This document shows, in pieces, positions 1-4,740 of a stretch of 5,659 nucleotides of DNA (positions are counted from its first letter, which is position 1; every line of letters begins with the position of its first letter). This stretch comes from an uncultured Bacillus sp. (lineage in GTDB: Bacteria; Bacillota; Bacilli; Bacillales; Cytobacillaceae), in assembly GCA_937902115.1 (NCBI GenBank), contig CALGSR010000505.1:1-5659 (forward strand), read 5' to 3'. The position numbers were made by a program, and so were the translations under genes. The notes under the pieces were generated by a model. The model did no database searches, had not been told where the DNA came from, and saw only the letters and a list, made by a program, of their open reading frames with translations.

Positions 1-9
1 ACCGAATAT

Positions 10-118
10 AATGACCATATATAATAATTCTGGAGAAAGGAAAAGACGCCTCCCATAATGTATATCTGCGCCAACAGATATACGGAAGACGTCCCCCAAA
101 AAATAAACTATGGTCATT
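10..118. repeat. Nested inverted repeats upstream of the DUF6431-type gene
   Basis: A perfect 10-bp inverted repeat (aatgaccata at 10-19, tatggtcatt at 109-118) encloses an inner perfect 9-bp stem, gtatatctg at 60-68 and cagatatac at 75-83, with a 6-base loop. Between them gacg at 45-48 can pair with cgtc at 90-93, so the segment can fold back as one long imperfect hairpin. It ends about 28 bases before the likely ATG of the next gene. It may be a transposon end, a small palindromic element or a leader structure; the sequence does not decide. TATAAT-like strings at 7-12 and 20-25 could be -10 boxes, but any -35 would lie at or beyond the window edge. Confidence 0.6.
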
Positions 119-146
119 GTATCAGATTATGAGTTAATTGAAAACA

Positions 147-504
147 ATGGAGTTTTTGGTTAGAAGTGCGGAGAGGATCCCTTCACCTTGTTGTGGAAAA
201 AACATGAGTGTCATAGGAACTAGAGACAGGAAATCTAAAGACAGAGAGGGACATACCAATATATATAATATAAGACGCTTACGATGTGATCATTGTAGGA
301 GGATCCATCATGAACTGCCTAACTTTCTAGTGCCATATAAAAGGTATGAATCAGAGTGTATTGAAACGGTTCTTTCGAACCCTACTCACCATGATATTCC
401 AGCTGATGATTCTACTTTATTTAGGTGGAAAGAGTGGTTTGATAGTTTTATAGAATATTGGATTGGCTGTTTGATTTCCATCATGCTTCGTTCTAAGCAA
501 GGAG
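147..504 (+). pseudogene. DUF6431-type zinc-ribbon protein, 3' truncated (transposon-associated)
   Basis: The N-terminal part reads MEFLVRSAERIPSPCCG, then RRLRCDHCRRIHHELPNFLVPYKRYE and a later DSTLFRWKEWF helix. Paired cysteines (C15/C16 and C47/C50 counted from the ATG at 147) suggest a zinc-ribbon; the later Trp-rich helix resembles a small HTH. I recognise this arrangement as the DUF6431 family, often found beside transposase genes; that link is from memory. A TTG at 138 extends the frame by three residues, but homologues usually begin near MEF, and neither start has a good ribosome site. Family-like sequence stops at about residue 119, where the frame enters a perfect hairpin at 505-556 and then runs antisense through an IS3 remnant to a stop at 624-626. 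The last 40 or so residues are therefore junk, and the gene is probably non-functional. It could be DNA-binding and regulatory in its transposon; that is inference. Confidence 0.7.
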
Positions 505-556
505 ATAAAGGTGTCAGGCACGTTCCAGGAAAATGGATCGTGCCTGACACCTTTAT
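505..556. repeat. Perfect 18-bp inverted repeat with GGTGTCAGGCACG motif (REP-like)
   Basis: Positions 505-522 and 539-556 are exact reverse complements. Inside the 16-base spacer, tcca at 524-527 pairs with tgga at 534-537, leaving a ggaaaa loop, so the whole 52 bases form an almost continuous hairpin. The arm motif GTGCCTGACACC closely resembles GTGCCTGTCAC at 5123-5133 next to repeat copy C, and a diverged form, GTGCCAGTCA, starts copy B at 5041. Such GTGCCTG(T/A)CAC sequences are, as I recall, common intergenic repeats in Bacillaceae. The hairpin lies exactly at the join between the truncated DUF6431 gene and the truncated IS3 orfB, so it marks an insertion or deletion junction. It lacks a following T-tract immediately after the + arm, though ATTTTATTTTTTATC follows, so weak terminator activity is possible. 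Confidence 0.85.
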
Positions 557-718
557 TTTATTTTTTATCTTGGTTAATAACTTCTTATCTTTATCTGAAA
601 TATTCTTCTTAGGTCTTTTCAGATAAGCGTAGTAACCACTTTTTGAAACCCCTATGACACGGCACAAAAGGATAATAGGATATTCCTTTTTCAAAGTTGA
701 AATAGCTTCATATTTTTT
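557..718 (-). pseudogene. IS3-family transposase OrfB, N-terminal stub only
   Basis: In the -1 frame relative to orfA the sequence reads KKYEAISTLKKEYPIILLCR and continues with VIGVSKSGYYAYLKRPKK, NISDKDKKLLTKIK. This is the usual N-terminus of IS150-type OrfB, with the CRxxxVSKSGYYAY motif. In intact relatives an HTH_21 segment and the DDE integrase core follow. Here the coding stops at 557 where the 505-556 hairpin begins; translation would continue into the hairpin and antisense through the DUF6431 gene down to 386, giving unrelated residues. An independent TTG start at 694 is possible, but expression would normally be by frameshifting from orfA. No catalytic residues remain, so it is non-functional. 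Confidence 0.85.
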
Positions 719-1038
719 GCTTTTTCGTTCTCTTTGAGAAAGGCCTGGAACTTTTTTAATATCTCAATTTCCATTTCCTTTTCTTTTAACTTCTTATTTA
801 ATTCTTTAACTTTTTTACTATCATCATCAGTTTTAGATGTAGCTGTGAGTGCCTTGGGGTTTTCTAATCCGCTTTCTCCATCCTCTTTATAGGCATTGAT
901 CCAACGATAGACTGTATCACGATGTAAATTGAGATTATCCGCCACTTCTTTAACAGGTTTCTTATCCTCTAATATTTCAAGTACTGCTTTTATCTTTACT
1001 TCGACACTATTATGTGTGAATGAGCTTTTCTTCTTCAT
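691..1038 (-). CDS. IS3-family transposase OrfA (helix-turn-helix subunit)
   Basis: This 115-residue protein would recognise the IS ends and act with OrfB in transposition. Residues about 11-55 form a helix-turn-helix (VKIKAVLEILEDKKPVKEVA, then the recognition stretch NLHRDTVYRWINAY). Residues about 75-105 (VKELNKKLKEKEMEIEILKK) form the Lys/Glu-rich leucine-zipper coiled coil typical of IS3 OrfA. The length is normal for the family. The ATG at 1038 has a strong ribosome site, AGGGGG at 1053-1048, nine bases upstream. The 3' end overlaps orfB in the -1 frame. OrfA alone cannot catalyse transposition; with orfB truncated it may at most bind remaining IS ends or repress. The reading frame is undamaged, which points to fairly recent inactivation. 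Confidence 0.88.
   Translation of the reverse strand: MKKKSSFTHNSVEVKIKAVLEILEDKKPVKEVADNLNLHRDTVYRWINAYKEDGESGLENPKALTATSKTDDDSKKVKELNKKLKEKEMEIEILKKFQAFLKENEKAKNMKLFQL
712..718 (-). other. Programmed -1 frameshift heptamer (AAAAAAT)
   Basis: On the - strand the orfA codons GCA AAA AAT contain the slippery run A AAA AAT; a one-base backward slip gives AAA AAA T and joins orfA to orfB (KKYEAISTLKK). This is the position expected for IS3-family OrfAB fusion. A downstream stimulatory structure is not obvious. Confidence 0.55.
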
Positions 1039-1042
1039 ACAA

Positions 1043-1110
1043 AATGTCCCCCTAAAATGTAGATATGTCGTATCATTATTGCCTATTTATTGTCCATTAT
1101 AAGGGGGTCA
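1043..1110. repeat. Surviving IS3 end with an internal imperfect inverted copy
   Basis: The terminal sequence, read from 1110 on the - strand, is TGACCCCCTTATAATG. An imperfect inverted partner, tgtccccctaaaatg at 1043-1057, lies immediately before orfA and also supplies the orfA ribosome site. The two can form a hairpin over the transcription-leader region. In IS elements such structures can limit read-through expression from outside promoters; that role here is inference. Confidence 0.5.
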
Positions 1111-1120
1111 ACCACAGTCA

Positions 1121-1150
1121 CTTGTCGAAAAATATTACCTGACTAATAGA
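1121..1150 (+). repeat. Dispersed repeat copy A, with Spo0A-box-like TTGTCGAAA
   Basis: The 30-base core begins cttgtcgaa and ends ctgactaataga. It matches copy B (5051-5080) at 25 of 30 positions in the same orientation, and cagtca directly before the core is shared with copy B. It contains TGTCGAA, which is the Spo0A box. The sequence downstream (to about 1250) shows weaker similarity to that after copy C, beginning with ttgtttttt and an AAAG, so the real unit may be longer than 30 bases. It lies just outside the IS3 end at 1110. Confidence 0.75.
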
Positions 1151-1365
1151 AGGATTATTGTTTTTTAAAGTGCAAAGATATTTTATACGAACTTATTCAA
1201 GGTCTAGTTTAGCAGTAAACGATTTATGTTTGTGATAATATTACCCTAGCGCAGCCAAAAACAAAGGTAAGCATTGAATCGTTTATGAAGGAATAACACA
1301 CAACCGAGTATACTTCTTATAGTTGCTGCATTGCTCCGGAAAATATTAATTTCAAAGTATAATGA

Positions 1366-1467
1366 TCAGTAGGTGACTCGCCTCGTTCTGGTGCTCTCTT
1401 TACGTTGTTTGGAAATGATAACCTTGCTTTTGTCGTAAGTGAGGAAATAAATAAGTGGAAGAAATAA
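1366..1467 (+). pseudogene. Possible C-terminal gene remnant before a terminator
   Basis: A 33-codon open stretch bounded by stops reads SVGDSPRSGALFTLFGNDN then LAFVVSEEINKWKK and ends at TAA 1465-1467, about 20 bases before a strong terminator. Its composition looks protein-like and its position fits the 3' end of a decayed + strand gene. There is no start codon and upstream frames are broken. I do not recognise the protein. The surrounding stretch 1151-1487 otherwise shows no gene. Confidence 0.25.
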
Positions 1468-1487
1468 TCGGGAGCAACTCACTTCAA

Positions 1488-1524
1488 AAAAAGGCAGCCA
1501 AGATAAATCTGTGGCTGCCTTTTT
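1488..1524. terminator. Bidirectional rho-independent terminator
   Basis: The stem ggcagcca (1493-1500) pairs with tggctgcc (1512-1519) around an 11-base loop. It is flanked by an A-run (1486-1492) and a T-run (1520-1524) that extend the stem and serve as U-tracts on either strand. No intact gene ends here now; it probably served the remnant ending at 1467. Confidence 0.85.
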
Positions 1525-1653
1525 ATTACTTTTTCTTTTATCATCTAGTATTAAATATGGACTTGAATACTTATTTATTCAAGACACGACACACTGTTGT
1601 CCCATTGAATATTTCACGAGGATAGCATCACCGTATTGCTCATTTGAGCATCA

Positions 1654-1872
1654 TTAGTATTCCGTTAGAATATCACTATGTTGTAAAAATGCGTACTGCC
1701 ATGGTGCAGCACGCAAAAGAATTACTAAAATTAGTTTTATTTGTTTGCGTAGAATTGTCTCATGTTCAGATTCCCTGTAAACTGAAGAAAGACATAGGAT
1801 AGTTCCACCTCTGCCATGTTTTTGGCCCACAAAGGACATAATTTTGATCCACCATTGCCAAGTGAGAACCAT
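1654..1872 (-). pseudogene. Unrecognised decayed reading frame in the left arm of an inverted duplication
   Basis: A 72-residue frame begins MVLTWQWWIKIMSFVGQKHG and ends at TAA 1656-1654. I do not recognise it. Its first part resembles, in sequence and frame, the + strand segment around 2150-2200 (FTCHRWIKKMAQLGQFDG), sharing W-I-K-x-M and G-Q-x-x-G. The nucleotide match includes an exact 12-mer, ggtggatcaaaa. The rest of the frame shows no domain. Just upstream on the same strand another frame ends HQNHYHGHKQGQGWWDY at 1892; its His/Gly/Gln-rich tail is similar in style to WHGGQGQ on the + strand at about 2060-2080. The best reading is that both arms derive from one small, now frameshifted gene. 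No convincing ribosome site precedes the ATG at 1872. Confidence 0.25.
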
Positions 1873-1922
1873 ATGCTTGATACCTTATATATCAATAATC
1901 CCACCACCCTTGACCTTGTTTG

Positions 1923-2003
1923 TGTCCGTGGTAGTGGTTTTGATGGCGAATGGCGGAAATAAAGCCTTTGAGGCTCATTCGCATCAATAGCGTACCACGG
2001 ACA
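1923..2003. repeat. Long imperfect hairpin at the centre of the inverted duplication
   Basis: Outer arms tgtccgtggta (1923-1933) and taccacggaca (1993-2003) are perfect 11-bp complements. Inside, gatggcgaatg pairs with cattcgcatc with one bulged base, and agcct pairs with aggct around a ttg loop. Asymmetric internal loops separate the stems. It can be read as the best-conserved inner part of the inverted duplication or as a cruciform or RNA structure; no T-tract follows, so it is not a normal terminator. Confidence 0.65.
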
Positions 2004-2005
2004 AT

Positions 2006-2061
2006 CACTTCTAAGTTCCGCTGGCGGGGCCCCGACCCCTTCCAGCGATCACTAAGAAGTG
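2006..2061. repeat. GC-rich hairpin with cggggccccg loop palindrome
   Basis: cacttct (2006-2012) pairs with agaagtg (2055-2061), and cgctgg (2019-2024) with ccagcg (2042-2047), with short internal loops. The apical region contains the palindrome cggggccccg. It is far more GC-rich than the surroundings. It directly follows the 1923-2003 hairpin, and a smaller one, cagct/agctg, follows at about 2082-2093. It has no left-arm counterpart, so it looks like a later insertion into the right arm of the duplication. Confidence 0.6.
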
Positions 2062-2092
2062 GCACGGCGGTCAAGGGCAAGCAGCTAAAGCT

Positions 2093-2278
2093 GTGGTTAA
2101 GAAAGCATGTATCACTGTGGATTGGATCGCCTTTGTCTCAAATGGGTCATTTACTTGTCACAGGTGGATCAAAAAGATGGCACAACTGGGTCAATTTGAT
2201 GGCTGTAATCATAAACATCCGGGCTGCATTGTGAACAATTCTATCCATCATTGCATCGGCATGAACACCCCTGCCTAG
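2093..2278 (+). CDS. Unrecognised small Cys/His-containing frame, doubtful gene
   Basis: The frame is open from about 2016 to TAG 2276-2278; the first usable start is GTG at 2093. The product would read MVKKACITVDWIAFVSNGSF, TCHRWIKKMAQLGQFDG, then CNHKHPGC and a HHC motif near the end. Spaced Cys and His residues could suggest metal binding, but I recognise no family. The nearest purine-rich site (aaggg, 2073-2077) is about 15 bases from the GTG, too far for efficient initiation, so this is likelier to be the decayed right arm of the inverted duplication than an active gene. Upstream in the same frame, WHGGQGQAAKA continues the protein-like character, which supports an originally longer coding region. 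No hydrophobic signal or full domain is visible. Confidence 0.25.
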   Translation: MVKKACITVDWIAFVSNGSFTCHRWIKKMAQLGQFDGCNHKHPGCIVNNSIHHCIGMNTPA

Positions 2279-2289
2279 GCGTGCATGCC
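2259..2289. other. Imperfect hairpin after the 2278 stop
   Basis: ggcatg (2259-2264) pairs with catgcc (2284-2289), with inner cac/gtg and cct/agg pairs and small bulges. It overlaps the end of the doubtful frame ending at 2278. There is no T-run directly after it, so termination activity is uncertain. Confidence 0.4.
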
Positions 2290-2351
2290 AGTTAAATTGA
2301 AAAAGCTCAGTATTATTACTTTATCGATTTTTTTTAGGACTTATTGCTGTT

Positions 2352-2395
2352 AAAAAAGGATAGCAATGGTTTTTATACCATTGCTATCCTTTTTT
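2352..2395. terminator. Bidirectional terminator of the ParA-HEPN operon, overlapping the HEPN stop codon
   Basis: A perfect 19-bp stem (2352-2370 with 2377-2395) and a 6-base loop, flanked by A/T runs, forms a strong intrinsic terminator for both strands. On the - strand the 5' arm encodes the last HEPN residues (KRIAMV) and the TAA stop lies in the loop (2375-2373). The ribosome finishing the HEPN gene would therefore sit on the terminator stem. Confidence 0.92.
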
Positions 2396-3005
2396 GATTT
2401 TGAGTTAACTTTCTAGCAGTAAAATCATTCTGCAAATTGATGTGTATAATATTTACTAACTGCTCTATAAAATCAATAACATCCTTAACTTCTGACAATG
2501 TTAAGGATTCTTTTTCTAAATTATAGGAAGGATAATCTCCCTGATGAACTATTTGATTACGTCTCTGGGCAATTAAATTTAATTTGTTTGTTATAAATTT
2601 TTTATCTTTCCCCATAGTATCTGAAATAGTTTGCCACTTATGTTCTTCTGACCAAACTAAAGATAAACCCTCATTAATTTTTTCAGGAGTTTGATAGGAA
2701 TTATACGATAATTTTTGTATTACAAATTGCTCAAATGCGTTTGAAATTAGTAATGGATCATCTAATATAGAAATTGGGATAAGAAAGTTTAAAAAACTCT
2801 TGGTAGGTATAATTTGTTTATTGTATGTCATGATTAGACCTAATTTGATTACATCATGAATATATTTATCAAGGGCGGCTACAGTTTGTGTCCACTGCCA
2901 TCTTAATAAATCATCTAAAATTGGTAGATTAAAATGTTGATATACATTTGAAATTTGATGTGTGTCACGAATTAAAAGATTAAATTGCTTAATAGCCGAA
3001 TTCAT
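2373..3005 (-). CDS. HEPN-domain protein, probable RNase effector of a ParA-HEPN operon
   Basis: The 210-residue, all-helical product carries the HEPN hallmark near its C-terminus: IAQRRNQIVHQGDY, giving R149-N150-x3-H154 (Rx4H). In HEPN RNases this arginine and histidine form the metal-independent active site at a dimer interface. An earlier helix, TQTVAALDKYIHDVIKLGL (about 39-57), resembles the first helix of RiboL-PSP or MAE_28990-type HEPN proteins; I cannot choose between these families by eye. Final helices (EVKDVIDFIEQLVNIIHINL) complete the bundle. No signal peptide or membrane segment is present, so it should act in the cytoplasm. Its ATG overlaps the last base of the upstream ATPase stop (TAATG), and no good ribosome site precedes it, which implies coupled translation. 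Family knowledge points to RNA cleavage in toxin or abortive-infection roles; the target is unknown. It could alternatively be a non-catalytic HEPN partner. Confidence 0.82.
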   Translation of the reverse strand: MNSAIKQFNLLIRDTHQISNVYQHFNLPILDDLLRWQWTQTVAALDKYIHDVIKLGLIMTYNKQIIPTKSFLNFLIPISILDDPLLISNAFEQFVIQKLSYNSYQTPEKINEGLSLVWSEEHKWQTISDTMGKDKKFITNKLNLIAQRRNQIVHQGDYPSYNLEKESLTLSEVKDVIDFIEQLVNIIHINLQNDFTARKLTQNQKRIAMV

Positions 3006-4039
3006 TATAATGTCTCAATTATAGAATTTGTAAGATTTTCAAATAGTATATCAAGTTCATGTTGTTTGTCTATCATACTTGCCTTTACTCTACCAGTAGT
3101 CCCCATTTGAGACTCTTCCAAGGCGAATATTGGTACACCATGTTCATGAGACCGTTGCAAAAGGGCTCCAAATTCAGGTATCTGAGCTAAGCAATAAGAG
3201 TCTGTATAGCCTTTACTTTTGGCTTTATTAATATCTGCAACCATATTAAATGTTTTAAGTCTAGGAACAAAAACTTCTTCTATATAATTTTGTATCTCCA
3301 AAATTTTGTCATTATAAGCAGCAGCTGGTTTGTTATTTCTAAGGTTAAACCGTTGTATAATTTCTCCGATGAATTTTTGCTCTTTTTGTGGTAACGGATA
3401 AGTTGCTGTTTCAAAAAATGTTGCAGAATTTATTGACCATTGTTTCCAACGAGGTAAAACCTTTTGCATGGTATTTAGCGCCATTAATGAAAACGGATCT
3501 GGATTTGTTGGAATAATAAATGCGTCCGAAGAAATAAAAAATGTTTGATTAATTGCACTTAGGCCCGGATTCATATCTATTAACACAATATCAATAGAAT
3601 ATTTTTCTGAACATAATCGAATAAGTTCAAAAAAAGAGCCAGGCAAATTTTGAAGGGTTGTAATAGCATTATTACTATTTAAAGACAAACTTAAGGCAGG
3701 GTCATATTCTGATAAGTCCATATGACCTGGTATTAAATATAGATTTGAATTCTCGCTTGGAGAATAGCAATCTATAGCTTCAATAGGATGTGGAGTTCCT
3801 TCGAAAGCTGGTCTCACAGCATCCTTTATATTATTAAGTTTAGAGTTACCTATGTAATAATCTTCAAAGTTATCTTTTAAGAGTAATCCAGTTAAGTTAC
3901 ATTGTGGGTCTCCATCAACTAGTAGTACTTTAAATCCTTTTGTTGCTAATTTCCAACCAATATTGTATGCAGTTGTAGTTTTACTAACACCACCTTTATG
4001 ATTGAAAATAGAAATAGTTTTAAATGTTGTATTATCCAA
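3005..4039 (-). CDS. ParA/MinD-type (SIMIBI) ATPase, first gene of the ParA-HEPN operon
   Basis: This 344-residue ATPase has the deviant Walker A motif KGGVSKTT (residues 15-22, with signature lysines K15 and K20), the Walker A' aspartates in VLLVDGDPQCNLTG (about 38-51) and Walker B IVLIDMNPG (151-159). A typical SDAFIIPTNPDPFSLMAL strand-loop follows at 171-188. Such ATPases dimerise on ATP and often bind DNA non-specifically. It is about 90 residues longer than Soj, with an insert around 55-135 and an extended C-terminus, and lacks an N-terminal HTH. No ParB, Rep or parS-like cluster is nearby, so chromosome or plasmid partition is unlikely. The start is TTG at 4039, chosen because AAGGGAAG at 4054-4047 lies 7 bases upstream and the frame has no better ATG. 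Its stop overlaps the HEPN ATG. I infer that it senses or restrains the HEPN effector; this is not shown by the sequence. Confidence 0.9.
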   Translation of the reverse strand: MDNTTFKTISIFNHKGGVSKTTTAYNIGWKLATKGFKVLLVDGDPQCNLTGLLLKDNFEDYYIGNSKLNNIKDAVRPAFEGTPHPIEAIDCYSPSENSNLYLIPGHMDLSEYDPALSLSLNSNNAITTLQNLPGSFFELIRLCSEKYSIDIVLIDMNPGLSAINQTFFISSDAFIIPTNPDPFSLMALNTMQKVLPRWKQWSINSATFFETATYPLPQKEQKFIGEIIQRFNLRNNKPAAAYNDKILEIQNYIEEVFVPRLKTFNMVADINKAKSKGYTDSYCLAQIPEFGALLQRSHEHGVPIFALEESQMGTTGRVKASMIDKQHELDILFENLTNSIIETL

Positions 4040-4065
4040 AATAACACTTCCCTTAGTTTTTCTAT

Positions 4066-4093
4066 ATTATACCAGTAATATGAGAAATATAAA
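4066..4093 (-). promoter_or_regulatory. Extended -10 promoter of the ParA-HEPN operon
   Basis: On the - strand TGGTATAAT (4074-4066) gives a perfect TATAAT with a TGn extension. TTTATA at 4093-4088, 16 bases upstream, is a 4/6 match to TTGACA. Transcription would start near 4059 and leave a leader of about 20 bases containing the ribosome site, so a SigA-type vegetative promoter with a very short leader is likely. Confidence 0.75.
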
Positions 4094-4103
4094 CCTCTTT
4101 TGG

Positions 4104-4368
4104 AATAGTTAGGATGAACCGTATCATAAGTCGTAAGTAAATAAGGGATTTTTTAAAAAATTCATTTAATCAATAGTGTACAATTAGTAATATACTGCAG
4201 TAAAGGGGGGAGTTTTATGCAATTCTGTGAATAATCACATTATCCCAGCCTCCTTTTTCACATTATTCCCTCACGTATATTAGTCATTTACTAGGATGGC
4301 GTTAGATTTTAATCAACCTTTTTCCAGATTATCTTAGTTAAGAAATTAATTTGATCAGACTTTTCAAA
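4104..4368. other. Gap between the ParA promoter and the DUF5348-like gene; a strong ribosome site with a 5-codon frame
   Basis: On the + strand TATACT (4191-4196) is a possible -10, without a clear -35. It is followed by aaagggggg (4202-4210), six bases (agtttt) and ATG at 4217. The frame is only M-Q-F-C-E followed by TAA at 4232-4234. An overlapping frame from GTG 4227 runs 18 codons to TAG (NNHIIPASFFTLFPHVY). This could be a leader peptide or the start of a gene destroyed by frameshift or deletion. An A/T palindrome (attttttaaaaaat, near 4148-4161) is also present. The rest of the gap shows no gene. Confidence 0.4.
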
Positions 4369-4728
4369 TTAAAGCATGGATATCAATTTGAAAATCCCCA
4401 TTTTGTTGCCGGTTTCGATTGGTGAACCATGAGGATAAAAAGACGAACTGCGTTCCTTGTATAGTCGAAGAAGAAGCTTCTTTTTAATTGGAGCTTCTTC
4501 TTCAAAAGAGAATAGAGTATATCTAACTTTGTAAACCTCGTATTTTCTCAAAATAAGTGTTGTCAATTCCTCTATTAATACCGTCCAATTTCCTTGTAAA
4601 TCACATGTAATTCTAACATTCAAATAGTGATCGCCGAACATCATGTCCATCTGGTCATTAACCTGAATACAATAGTACTCTTGTCCAAGCCAAACGGTCC
4701 AAACATCATAATCATGGTCGTAAATCAT
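4369..4728 (-). CDS. DUF5348-like small protein of a transposon operon, unusual C-terminus
   Basis: The 119-residue product starts MIYDHDYDVWTVWLGQEYYC and continues IQVNDQMDMMFGDHYLNVRI, then LQGNWTVLIEELTTLILRKY with EVYKVRYTL. This beta-rich pattern (short N-terminal strand, a GDxYLxxRI strand and a final xVYKVR strand) resembles the DUF5348 family, small proteins found beside ExeA-like ATPases and transposases; the assignment is by eye. The first 75 or so residues fit. The last 45 (EEEAPIKKKLLLRLYKE to KLISML) look unlike the family, contain a hairpin at DNA level (4467-4503) and may be read-through after rearrangement. ATG 4728 lies 12 bases after the stop of the ExeA-like fragment, with GGA eight bases upstream, so the two were one operon. 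Its function is unknown. Confidence 0.55.
   Translation of the reverse strand: MIYDHDYDVWTVWLGQEYYCIQVNDQMDMMFGDHYLNVRITCDLQGNWTVLIEELTTLILRKYEVYKVRYTLFSFEEEAPIKKKLLLRLYKERSSSFYPHGSPIETGNKMGIFKLISML
4467..4503. repeat. 12-bp perfect inverted repeat inside the DUF5348-like frame
   Basis: gaagaagaagct (4467-4478) and agcttcttcttc (4492-4503) pair around a 13-base spacer. In the - frame the arms encode EEEA and KLLL. There is no T-tract after it on the - strand. It may be a decayed terminator that once followed a shorter DUF5348-like gene, or simple low-complexity coding. Confidence 0.5.
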
Positions 4729-4740
4729 GATTCATTCCAT

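Larger units (their letters stand above)
557..1110 (-). mobile_element. IS3-family (IS150-like) insertion sequence, truncated remnant
   Basis: On the - strand the segment carries a terminal sequence beginning TGACCCCCTTATAATG at 1110, an intact orfA, a -1 frameshift site and the first part of orfB. This is the standard IS3-family order. OrfB stops after about 50 residues at the 505-556 hairpin, so the DDE catalytic domain and the far terminal repeat are missing. No second terminal repeat or target duplication is visible, so the element cannot move by itself. The intact end at 1110 abuts repeat copy A with only a few bases between them. Confidence 0.8.
1750..2243. repeat. Diverged inverted duplication centred near 1963
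   Basis: Four matches occur in the same order in opposite orientation on the two sides: taccacggaca (- at 1933-1923, + at 1993-2003), ggtcaaggg (- at 1915-1907, + at 2069-2077), ggtggatcaaaa (- at 1853-1842, + at 2163-2174) and acaattcta (- at 1758-1750, + at 2235-2243). Spacings differ between the arms because of insertions, notably the GC-rich hairpin at 2006-2061 in the right arm. Around the 12-mer about 22 of 28 bases agree. Collinearity of four blocks makes chance unlikely, although each block alone is short. Confidence 0.55.

Noticed and set aside
386..556. C-terminal half of the - strand frame at 386-694 as part of OrfB
   Set aside because: Past 557 the frame crosses the hairpin and reads antisense to the DUF6431-type gene; OrfB similarity ends before it.
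505..626. C-terminal 40 residues of the frame running 138-626
   Set aside because: They are translated from the hairpin and from the antisense of the IS3 orfB stub, so they are not part of the DUF6431-type protein.
996..1006. Fourth Spo0A-box-like sequence (TTCGACA on +, TGTCGAA on -)
   Set aside because: It lies inside orfA coding for SVEVK and lacks the rest of the repeat core, so it is expected by chance.
1840..2180. A single ggtggatcaaaa 12-mer inverted match as evidence of duplication
   Set aside because: Alone, one 12-base match is close to chance expectation in a window this size; it was kept only as one of four collinear blocks.
1950..2234. 94-codon + strand frame
   Set aside because: It overlaps a second frame with more protein-like composition, crosses both strong hairpins and shows no domain or ribosome site.
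3005..4039. Plasmid partition gene (parA) marking a plasmid or phage replicon
   Set aside because: No parB, rep gene, iterons or clustered parS-like sites are in the window, and the gene is instead coupled to a HEPN protein and longer than typical partition ParA.
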